Positions 1 to 3,894 of a DNA stretch of 5,515 nt are shown here, one piece after another (position 1 is the stretch's first letter; every line of letters starts with the position of its first letter). Both the position numbers and the translations under genes were made by a program. The DNA comes from Desulfonatronaceae bacterium UBA663. GTDB lineage: Bacteria; Desulfobacterota; Desulfovibrionia; Desulfovibrionales; Desulfonatronaceae. Location: assembly GCA_002299865.1 (NCBI GenBank), contig DBNV01000088.1, positions 1,418 through 6,932 on the forward strand, written 5' to 3'. Under the pieces are notes generated by a model, which had not been told where the DNA came from, did no database searches, and was given only the letters and a program-made list of their open reading frames with translations.

Positions 1-376
1 CATACAACCCCTGGGCCACCTGGGGCAGTTTGCCGGACAGCGAACACAGCACCGGCATCACGACCAGAGTCAGCAGGGTGGCCACGGCCAGGCCGAAGAC
101 CACGGCCACAGCCATGGGGCCCCACCATTGGGCCGATTCGCCGCCGATGCTCCATGTCAGGCTTTTGAAGTCGAAACTAACCCCGGTGGCCATGGGCATC
201 AACCCCAAAATGGTGGTGATGGCCGTAAGCATCACCGGACGAAAACGAACGGCAGCCTGCTCCTGCTGGCTCTGGAGCGCGCGACGACCGTTAAACACGC
301 CGACTCCGGCGATAATACCGATGATCGCCACGACCACCAGGAGTTCTAGTAAGGTAATTCCCGCGAGGCACCGCAT
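1..376 (-). CDS. Chimeric partial gene: type IV prepilin N-terminus joined in frame to RND efflux permease C-terminal region
   Basis: The frame opens with ATG at 376-374 and stays open to the left edge (125 codons seen). AAAGGA at 383-388 lies 6 nt upstream, a proper Shine-Dalgarno, and decides the start. Residues 1-6 are MRCLAG, followed by ITLLELLVVVAIIGII: a class III prepilin signal with Gly at -1, Glu at +5 and a hydrophobic helix. From about residue 45 the protein changes to FRPVMLTAITTILGLMP, then an SFDF segment, the WSIGGESAQWWGPM motif and a last hydrophobic helix ending in VVMPVLCSL. These are typical of the C-terminal membrane part (TM11-TM12 zone) of RND permeases. The loop expected between an RND TM11 and FRP is about half the usual length, so the RND part is truncated. 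The first codons (ATT, TTA, CTA) are also less GC-rich than the RND part. It could be a fusion pseudogene, an expressed hybrid or an assembly error. The identity of each half is fairly sure; function is unknown. Confidence 0.6.
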   Translation of the reverse strand, partial: MRCLAGITLLELLVVVAIIGIIAGVGVFNGRRALQSQQEQAAVRFRPVMLTAITTILGLMPMATGVSFDFKSLTWSIGGESAQWWGPMAVAVVFGLAVATLLTLVVMPVLCSLSGKLPQVAQGLY

Positions 377-382
377 CGGCTA

Positions 383-388
383 TCCTTT
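383..388 (-). promoter_or_regulatory. Ribosome binding site of the prepilin/RND chimera
   Basis: AAAGGA on the minus strand, 6 nt from the ATG at 376. It matters because it indicates that the prepilin-like start is, or recently was, a true translation start rather than chance similarity. I saw no convincing -35/-10 pair between 377 and 507. Confidence 0.55.
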
Positions 389-507
389 CTATACTCCAGC
401 TGCCGAGTCTTGGAGTCAGACCCACAATAGCAAAGCTCCTCTGACAGAATTCTTACACCGCCGAACCACGCTGTCCATGATAAAAGCCACTTCCCAACAC
501 ATACGGC

Positions 508-543
508 AAAAAATAGCCATGCCTCCCCGAAGGGAGGCATGGC
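508..543 (-). terminator. Rho-independent terminator after the DUF302 gene
   Basis: On the minus strand a perfect 12-bp stem (532-543 with 516-527) is closed by the tetraloop TTCG (528-531) in the C(UUCG)G context. It is followed at once by a T-rich tail, TATTTTTT (515-508). Stem, extra-stable loop and U-tract are all present only in the minus-strand reading. It sits about 65 nt beyond the stop codon of the gene at 609-1151 and about 130 nt before the chimeric gene at 376, so it separates the two transcripts. Confidence 0.9.
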
Positions 544-608
544 AGTAGATCGCTTAGCCGGTGCTGGAAAGGAAGAAGCTGTAGCGTGTAGTTCAGGCTT
601 TGACTTGG

Positions 609-1151
609 CTACTTAAGCCGCGCCAGCGTCTTGGCGATAATCGCTTCCATCTCTTCGTTCGCGCTTAGCATCACCTCGGCAACCGCCGGTTCCATCATGG
701 TGGCAAACATGACGATGTTCATGCGCGAGATGATCACCCTACCGTCACTGGTCTGATAAATAGCCACCCGGCAGGGGATCATCGAAGTCACATAGCGGGT
801 CTCATCCCTGCCTATCAGCTGAGCGGTGAATCTGCCGCTGCAAGGCTCAAAGATCAGAGCCGGGTGGAGGGTAAAGCCCCGAGCGGACAAGATACCGCTG
901 ATATTGTGAACGTGCAGCATGCTCCAGCCAGCCGCCCTTACTTCTTCCTGGAAGACCTCAGCCGTGCGAACCAGGTTGGCCGGGCTCTCGTTCTCCAGAA
1001 ACATGGCCCGACCGTCAGGTGCGGCAACCGCATGATTATTGGCATACCCCAGCGCTAAGGTCAACAGAGCCGCTAGGATAATCAGTAAAGAAGCCGGTTT
1101 GCGAAGGCCCCACAGGTTTGCTGGCTGGTGGTTGGCTTGCCTGTCAATCAT
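609..1151 (-). CDS. Exported DUF302-domain protein
   Basis: 180 residues. A basic N-terminus (K18) leads into a hydrophobic stretch at about 21-35 and an AVA-A site near residues 41-44, which reads as a Sec signal peptide for a periplasmic product. Residues about 60-175 fit the DUF302 (TT1751-like) fold: a helix VRTAEVFQEEVRAAGW, then EPCSG with Cys104, then the characteristic MIPCRVAIYQTSDGRVII with Cys127, followed by an acidic C-terminal helix. DUF302 has no settled biochemical role; members occur alone or beside redox and sulfur genes. GGAGGG lies 5 nt before the ATG and supports the start. A palindrome (1170-1184) lies just upstream and a strong terminator (508-543) downstream, so the gene probably ends its own transcript, possibly started at the regulated promoter at 1432-1460. 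Codon use (TTA, CTA, ATT, AAT) is less GC-rich than in argC, which hints at separate ancestry. Family assignment is fairly sure; role unknown. Confidence 0.82.
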   Translation of the reverse strand: MIDRQANHQPANLWGLRKPASLLIILAALLTLALGYANNHAVAAPDGRAMFLENESPANLVRTAEVFQEEVRAAGWSMLHVHNISGILSARGFTLHPALIFEPCSGRFTAQLIGRDETRYVTSMIPCRVAIYQTSDGRVIISRMNIVMFATMMEPAVAEVMLSANEEMEAIIAKTLARLK

Positions 1152-1169
1152 AATATCCCTCCACTTTCA

Positions 1170-1184
1170 TACCCATATTGGGTA
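1170..1184. promoter_or_regulatory. Palindrome TACCCA-TAT-TGGGTA, candidate operator of the DUF302 gene
   Basis: A perfect 6-bp inverted repeat around a 3-nt centre, placed 18 bp upstream of the DUF302 start and 7 bp beyond its ribosome binding site. Its right arm is part of two adjacent 11-bp near-identical units (1178-1188 and 1189-1199, TTGGGTAAGGT and TTGGGCAAGGT). The symmetry and position suggest a regulator site or a small mRNA hairpin just ahead of the Shine-Dalgarno. No regulator gene is visible in the window. Confidence 0.4.
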
Positions 1185-1201
1185 AGGTTTGGGCAAGGTC
1201 T

Positions 1202-1223
1202 CGCTGCTTACGCTGAAGCAGCG
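1202..1223. repeat. 8-bp inverted repeat (hairpin), no U-tract
   Basis: CGCTGCTT (1202-1209) and AAGCAGCG (1216-1223) pair perfectly around a 6-nt loop. On the minus strand it falls at the end of the small reading frame 1402-1208 and in the presumed leader of the DUF302 transcript. No run of T follows on either strand, so it is not a standard terminator; a leader structure or stability element is possible. Confidence 0.45.
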
Positions 1224-1402
1224 GCTTGGTCAGAGTCGAACCACCTTTGCACCGAGGGTCGCGTTTTTTTGAGGGCCTGCGCTGTGTGGCGATGACCGTG
1301 CCCGGTGGTCAACAGTGGCGTCAACCGGTGGTCAACGGTTAATTCTTCCCTCTCCAGCAACATCCCAAGTAGCTTCGCCTGCAAAATATTCGCAATGCTC
1401 AC
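1208..1402 (-). CDS. Short unrecognised reading frame, possibly a gene remnant
   Basis: 64 codons from a GTG at 1402 to a stop at 1208. The start lies roughly 23 nt below the expected transcription start of the promoter at 1432-1460, but there is no Shine-Dalgarno. The product is basic and His-rich in the middle (TTGHGHRH), and its C-terminal half (AQALKKTRPSVQRWF) faintly resembles a helix-turn-helix. I do not recognise the protein. The region encoding residues 20-35 contains direct repeats, which is more typical of non-coding DNA. It could be a decayed gene, a leader peptide of the DUF302 transcript, or chance. Confidence 0.22.
   Translation of the reverse strand: MSIANILQAKLLGMLLEREELTVDHRLTPLLTTGHGHRHTAQALKKTRPSVQRWFDSDQAAASA
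1302..1336. repeat. Phased GTCAAC repeats with a 12-bp direct duplication
   Basis: CCGGTGGTCAAC occurs at 1302-1313 and again at 1325-1336, a 23-bp period. A further GTCAAC at 1320-1325 lies between them, so the hexamer appears three times at 12- and 11-bp steps, one helical turn each. On the minus strand these read GTTGAC. They lie about 100-130 bp downstream of the promoter at 1432-1460. Such helically phased repeats can be binding sites for a cooperative regulator, but a chance local duplication is also possible. Confidence 0.4.
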
Positions 1403-1431
1403 TCGGTGCGATCGTACTTATAGTTAGCAAA

Positions 1432-1460
1432 ACTATGCCCCCAGGGGGGGTATTTGTCAA
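1432..1460 (-). promoter_or_regulatory. Sigma-70-type promoter with a CsoR/CstR-like palindromic operator in its spacer
   Basis: On the minus strand, a consensus -35 TTGACA (1460-1455) is followed by exactly 17 bp and a -10 CATAGT (1437-1432, 4 of 6 matches). The spacer and its edge hold ATACCCCCCCTGGGGGCAT (1453-1435), an A/T-flanked C-tract facing a G-tract with near-perfect dyad symmetry. That layout is the one known for operators of the CsoR/RcnR/CstR repressor family (copper, nickel/cobalt, formaldehyde or persulfide sensors). A repressor there would block RNA polymerase directly. Transcription would run left through the small frame at 1402-1208 and on to the DUF302 gene, about 275 nt away. 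Promoter match is seen; the repressor family is inference. Confidence 0.6.
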
Positions 1461-1649
1461 GCGCTCCGCGACCCCTGATCGTTAGCTCGTTAATAGCGCC
1501 TAAAGGGATTGGGCGTGTGGCGCTAACCCGTCATGGTGGTGAGCGGGTTAAAATGGACCTCACGCGGCTCTTACCTAGCGCCTTTAAGCTACGCCCTGGA
1601 GAGGATCGGTGACATGACCGTTCACCAAACCAAGGCCCGCCAGGACGCC

Positions 1650-1670
1650 GAGCGGGCGTCCCGCCCGCTC
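1650..1670. repeat. Perfect GC-rich hairpin next to the CRISPR-like repeat
   Basis: GAGCGGGCG (1650-1658), loop TCC, CGCCCGCTC (1662-1670): a perfect 9-bp stem with a 3-nt loop. On the plus strand it is followed by TTCTCGGTTC, which is only weakly T-rich, so termination is possible but not compelling. The CRISPR-like repeat begins 4 nt further on. The palindrome occupies the place where a spacer would lie if the repeat belonged to an array read on the minus strand. Confidence 0.5.
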
Positions 1671-1674
1671 TTCT

Positions 1675-1703
1675 CGGTTCATCCCCACGGGTGTGGGGAA
1701 CAT
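1675..1703 (-). CRISPR. Solitary type I-E-like CRISPR repeat
   Basis: The 29 nt at 1675-1703 start CGGTTCATCCCC and end GTGTGGGGAACAT on the plus strand, with the internal dyad CCCCAC/GTGGGG. This matches the well-known type I-E repeat class, whose crRNA sense strand (minus here) ends in the 5'-handle-like ATGAACCG. Only the outermost base differs from the form I remember (T for C). No second copy exists about 61 nt to either side, and there is no cas gene in the window. It is therefore an orphan unit: the relic of a lost array, or a repeat reused for something else. A minus-strand frame through it gives the familiar spurious peptide VPHTRGDEP seen in translated arrays of this class. Confidence 0.6.
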
Positions 1704-1760
1704 GTCTTGACGGATGCCTTGAAGCGTTCGGCCATGGTCCCGGCGTTGAGAAACCGGTTT

Positions 1761-1853
1761 TCTTAGGATGCAACAATCCCCATGCCCATGATCCTGATCC
1801 TAAGATGTCGTTGACACGGTCATGCCGGCGACCTAGTGCGGAAGCTTAGGATG
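1761..1853. repeat. Three copies of CTTAGGAT, two forming an inverted pair
   Basis: TCTTAGGAT (1761-1769) and ATCCTAAGA (1797-1805) form a perfect 9-bp inverted repeat with a 27-nt centre. CTTAGGATG occurs at 1762-1770 and again at 1845-1853. The set lies in the 120 bp ahead of thpR and flanks the TTGACA at 1811-1816. It may be a set of regulator sites or a relic of a small mobile element; no known motif is recognised. Confidence 0.4.
1811..1839 (+). promoter_or_regulatory. Candidate promoter of thpR
   Basis: A consensus -35 TTGACA (1811-1816), 17 bp, then TAGTGC (1834-1839), which matches a -10 box poorly (first two bases only). The position, about 45 bp before the thpR start, is right. It could be a weak or activator-dependent promoter, with the CTTAGGAT motifs around it as possible activator sites. 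Confidence 0.35.
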
Positions 1854-1881
1854 AACATGCGGCCTTAAGGAGGCGAAAAGA

Positions 1882-2511
1882 ATGCGCTGTTTCATCGGAT
1901 TGCCCCTGCCCGAGGAGTACCAGCAGGGGCTGCGGGCATTGATCGAGGTCTGGAAGCCCAGGCTGCGGTCCAGGCTTTCCTGGACCAGGCCGGGCAACTG
2001 GCATGTGACCTTGAAGTTTCTGGGAGAGGTCCCCGAGGATGCCGTGGAACCCATGGTTCAGGCCTTGGGCGAGCCCTTGGGCGAATCTCTGGGCCAGAGC
2101 TTTGTGCTGCGGGCCGGAGACGGGGGGTTTTTCCCCAATCAACAACGGCCAAGGGTGATCTGGGTGGGGGTGCTCCAGGGAGGAGAATCATGCCGGGCCT
2201 TGGCCCGGGGGGTGGAACAACGCTTGGCGCTTTTAGACTGGCCCGGCCAGTCGGGCCGGCCGGGCTGGCCGGGCCGGCCGCGGGAGGCCCGCGCCTTCAC
2301 GCCGCACCTGACAGTGGCCCGGATCAAGGAAGCGGCACCGGATCCGGCAGTGCCGGACCCGGCAGTGCCGGACACGTGGGCTGAGATGCTTTGCGCATTA
2401 CAAGCCGCAAAGTGGCCCGATGCGCGCATGGACCGCGTGGTGCTTTGGGAAAGCCTGCTCGCCCCCACCGGGCCGAACTATCGGCCGGTGGGAGAGTTCA
2501 GGTTGGAGTGA
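1882..2511 (+). CDS. thpR: RNA 2',3'-cyclic phosphodiesterase (LigT / 2'-5' RNA ligase family)
   Basis: 209 residues. Members of this 2H phosphoesterase family open 2',3'-cyclic phosphates on RNA ends to 2'-phosphates and can join 2'-5' linked half-tRNAs in vitro; the protein is cytoplasmic. The family start RCFIGLPLP, the first catalytic HVTL (41-44, followed by KFLGEV) and the second HLTV (142-145, in FTPHLTVARIK) are all present, as is the C-terminal LLAPTGPNYRPVGEF. TAAGGAGG (1866-1873) lies 8 nt before the ATG and fixes the start. Two stretches look inserted: a Gly/Pro/Arg run around residues 121-135, from palindromic GC-only DNA, and a duplicated DPAVP at 154-163. They flank the second active-site motif and probably form surface loops. 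It is the only plus-strand gene and converges on the gene at 2519-3013 with a 7-bp gap. Identification is sure; the cellular role of the family is not. Confidence 0.93.
   Translation: MRCFIGLPLPEEYQQGLRALIEVWKPRLRSRLSWTRPGNWHVTLKFLGEVPEDAVEPMVQALGEPLGESLGQSFVLRAGDGGFFPNQQRPRVIWVGVLQGGESCRALARGVEQRLALLDWPGQSGRPGWPGRPREARAFTPHLTVARIKEAAPDPAVPDPAVPDTWAEMLCALQAAKWPDARMDRVVLWESLLAPTGPNYRPVGEFRLE
2236..2273. repeat. GC-only overlapping palindromes inside thpR
   Basis: GACTGGC-CCG-GCCAGTC (2236-2252) is a perfect hairpin. CCCGGCCAG (2242-2250) also pairs perfectly with CTGGCCGGG (2265-2273). The alternation of GGCC and CCGG continues to about 2280. It encodes the low-complexity Gly/Pro/Arg loop before the second HxTx motif, and looks like a local expansion tolerated by the protein. 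Confidence 0.55.
2341..2370 (+). repeat. 15-bp in-frame tandem duplication in thpR
   Basis: Two adjacent 15-bp units (2341-2355 and 2356-2370) differ at one base (GATCC versus GACCC) and encode DPAVP twice. The frame is kept. It is a recent slippage-type expansion in a surface loop after the HLTV motif. Confidence 0.75.
2464..2492. repeat. Strong hairpin at the 3' end of thpR
   Basis: The arm at 2464-2476 (CCCACCGGGCCGA) pairs with TCGGCCGGTGGG at 2481-2492, giving 12 bp with one bulged G around the loop ACTA. It lies 17 nt inside the thpR stop and just beyond the end of the converging minus-strand gene. No U-tract follows on either strand. It could act as a bidirectional 3'-end stabiliser between the two converging transcripts, but the codons are also those expected for the conserved C-terminus. 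Confidence 0.4.
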
Positions 2512-2518
2512 CGAACAG

Positions 2519-3013
2519 CTAGACGTAATCCCCGCGATCAAACTTGATCCGTTCGGTCACGGCCAGCACCTCCAGCTCGTCCAGCATGCCCCTGAGTGCC
2601 GTGCCGGGTGCAGCAGCCGAACCTTTTTGGGACCAATTGGCCTTCAGTTCCCCGATTTGCGAGGAGATTTTGCTTAAGGTGTCGTGGGCGTGGCGTAGCC
2701 CCTGGGGTTGAGCAGCCAGTTGCCGGGCATAATTTTCCCACTGCAAGAGCAGATTATCGAGAGTATCCATGGCCTTGGTCTTGGATTCAGGGGATGTGGA
2801 CAACGGGAAAAGCATCTGCGTGGCGGTCAAGTGCATGGCCGCTCCAGGCCCCGGCAATTGTCCCAAGTTTTGCGCTGGTTGTGCCTGCGCGGCGGTTTTT
2901 TCGGCGGCCCGGGACAGCATGTCCTCAAAGGAACCGTCGGTCTTGCCCGATTTGTGGGCATCTTGTTTTGCGTCGGGCCTGATGGCCGACAGATGATCAG
3001 GGTTGATCTTCAT
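2519..3013 (-). CDS. Hypothetical cysteine-free helical protein, possibly flagellum-related
   Basis: 164 residues, not recognised with certainty. The first 60 or so are polar and low in order (Lys, Asp, Gln, Ala, Pro), opening MKINPDHLSAIRPDAK and FEDMLSRAAEK. Residues about 78-128 (AMDTLDNLLLQWENYARQL and following) and 139-157 (ALRGMLDELEVLAVTERI) look like amphipathic helices. It ends FDRGDYV. There is no Cys, no signal peptide and no membrane segment. AAGGAG lies about 8 nt before the ATG. A sigma-54 promoter at 3073-3088 stands before it. Sigma-54 control, lack of Cys and a disordered N-terminus are all common in proteins handled by the flagellar export system, and this lineage often uses sigma-54 for flagellar genes; the link is inference. 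It seems to form its own transcript, converging on thpR. Confidence 0.75.
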   Translation of the reverse strand: MKINPDHLSAIRPDAKQDAHKSGKTDGSFEDMLSRAAEKTAAQAQPAQNLGQLPGPGAAMHLTATQMLFPLSTSPESKTKAMDTLDNLLLQWENYARQLAAQPQGLRHAHDTLSKISSQIGELKANWSQKGSAAAPGTALRGMLDELEVLAVTERIKFDRGDYV

Positions 3014-3072
3014 GGGAAAGACTCCTTAATGAAGGTGAAAACACGCGTCTGCCTGCTATGCCTGCTAAATAT

Positions 3073-3088
3073 TGCAATTTGACGGCCA
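3073..3088 (-). promoter_or_regulatory. Sigma-54 (-24/-12) promoter for the gene at 2519-3013
   Basis: On the minus strand the 16-mer TGGCCGTCAAATTGCA carries TGGC at the -24 side and TTGCA at the -12 side, with the GG and GC dinucleotides exactly 12 bp apart as RpoN requires. Compared with TGGCACG-N4-TTGCA only the ACG part is unmatched. The start of transcription would be near 3062, giving a leader of about 50 nt with a good ribosome binding site. It lies between this gene and the end of the prepilin peptidase gene, so it separates the two units. An enhancer-binding activator would be needed; its sites are not identified. Confidence 0.68.
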
Positions 3089-3113
3089 AGATTTCATGTC
3101 GCGCGGAGCGGTT

Positions 3114-3890
3114 TCACGCTGGGGGCAAAAGCAATCCCGTCAGCCAGTGACCGTAAAGGATTTGCAGCATCGCGCCAAGGCTTAAGAAAGGGCCGAAGGG
3201 GATGCGGGTGCGCATGCCCTGATGGGCATTTTTTGCCATATATCCCAGGCTGGCCGCAAGGGCCGTGAACGCGGCCAGAAAGATCATCACGGGCAGACCC
3301 TGCCAGCCCACCAGGGCGCCGAGCATGAGCATCAGCTTGATGTCTCCCGTGCCCAGCCCCTCCACGCGGCGAATCAGGTAATAGCCCTGCTGCAGGAACC
3401 AAAAAAAACCCGCTCCGATCACCGCTCCCAAGAGCGAGTTCTGCCAGGGCATGCCCACCAGGAGGGTCATCCCGACGAAGGCCACCGCGGCTCCGGGCAG
3501 GGTGAACACGTCCGGCAGGATGAATTCGGCGAAGTCGATGAAGCTCACGACGATCAACAGCCCGCCGGCGACCATGTACACCAGCCACTCCCAGCTAAGG
3601 CCGAATTGTACGGCCAGCAGCAAGGCCCACAGTCCGGAAACGGCCTCCACAAGGGGATAGCGCGGGCTGATTGGTTTCTTGCATCCACGGCAACGACCGC
3701 GCAGCAGGACGTAACTGACCAGGGGAACGTTCTCCCACCAGGCCAGGCCGTGGCCGCAGCGCGGGCAGTGGGAGGCCGGCAGGACGACGGATTGGCCGGT
3801 CAGGTAGCGGTGGATGCAGACGTTGTAGAAGCTGCCCAGAACTAAGCCCAGGAGCAAAGAGCCGATGGGAAAGAAAGGGATTTCAGGCAT
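3114..3890 (-). CDS. pilD: Type IV prepilin peptidase / N-methyltransferase (A24 family)
   Basis: 258 residues, the usual length. This inner-membrane aspartate protease cuts prepilins and type II secretion pseudopilins after Gly-1 and methylates the new N-terminus. The order is typical: helix 8-24 (LLLGLVLGSFYNVCIHR), a cytoplasmic domain with the two-Cys pairs C42/C45 and C67/C70 ending ISPRYPLVE, then several membrane helices. The catalytic aspartates are D119 (in FIDFAEFILPD) and D183 (in GLGTGDIKLM); their spacing of 64 residues equals that of the characterised PilD and TcpJ enzymes. The complete Cys-rich domain suggests that the methyltransferase role is kept. The ATG lies 4 nt after the argC stop and has no Shine-Dalgarno of its own, so translation is probably coupled to argC. 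No pilus or secretion genes lie next to it, as is common for a shared peptidase; the paralogue type (PilD, PppA/GspO) cannot be told. Confidence 0.94.
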   Translation of the reverse strand: MPEIPFFPIGSLLLGLVLGSFYNVCIHRYLTGQSVVLPASHCPRCGHGLAWWENVPLVSYVLLRGRCRGCKKPISPRYPLVEAVSGLWALLLAVQFGLSWEWLVYMVAGGLLIVVSFIDFAEFILPDVFTLPGAAVAFVGMTLLVGMPWQNSLLGAVIGAGFFWFLQQGYYLIRRVEGLGTGDIKLMLMLGALVGWQGLPVMIFLAAFTALAASLGYMAKNAHQGMRTRIPFGPFLSLGAMLQILYGHWLTGLLLPPA

Positions 3891-3894
3891 GGAA

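Larger units (their letters stand above)
1403..1881. other. Non-coding interval rich in inverted repeats
   Basis: I find no credible gene here; open frames on both strands lack ribosome binding sites and family resemblance. Besides the promoter, the CRISPR-like repeat, hairpins and repeated motifs entered separately, it holds interlocking inverted repeats: TAGCGCC (1494-1500) with GGCGCTA (1519-1525), GTTAGC (1481-1486) with GCTAAC (1522-1527), and TAACCCG (1524-1530) with CGGGTTA (1544-1550). The TAGCGCC heptamer recurs at about 1575-1581. The density of short inverted repeats is reminiscent of REP-like or decayed mobile DNA, but no transposase or terminal repeat pair is visible. Confidence 0.5.

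Noticed and set aside
30..548. 172-residue plus-strand open frame
   Set aside because: Antisense to the prepilin/RND chimera and running through the terminator at 508-543; the product resembles no known protein.
1166..1196. TTGCCC-19 bp-TATGAA promoter with the palindrome in the spacer, as in MerR-type control
   Set aside because: Its transcription start would fall inside the Shine-Dalgarno of the DUF302 gene, which would remove the ribosome binding site, and both boxes match poorly.
1255..1275. T-run at 1264-1270 as a plus-strand terminator
   Set aside because: No stable hairpin immediately precedes it, and no plus-strand gene lies upstream.
1618..1635. CCGTTCACC as a degenerate second CRISPR repeat
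   Set aside because: Only a few bases agree with the repeat at 1675, and the distance of 57 nt does not fit the expected 61-nt unit.
1531..1776. 81-residue minus-strand frame containing VPHTRGDEP
   Set aside because: The peptide is the usual by-product of translating a type I-E CRISPR repeat; there is no ribosome binding site or family resemblance.
3222..3845. 207-residue plus-strand open frame
   Set aside because: Antisense to the prepilin peptidase gene and rich in His/Gln/Gly in the way shadow frames are; no start signal.
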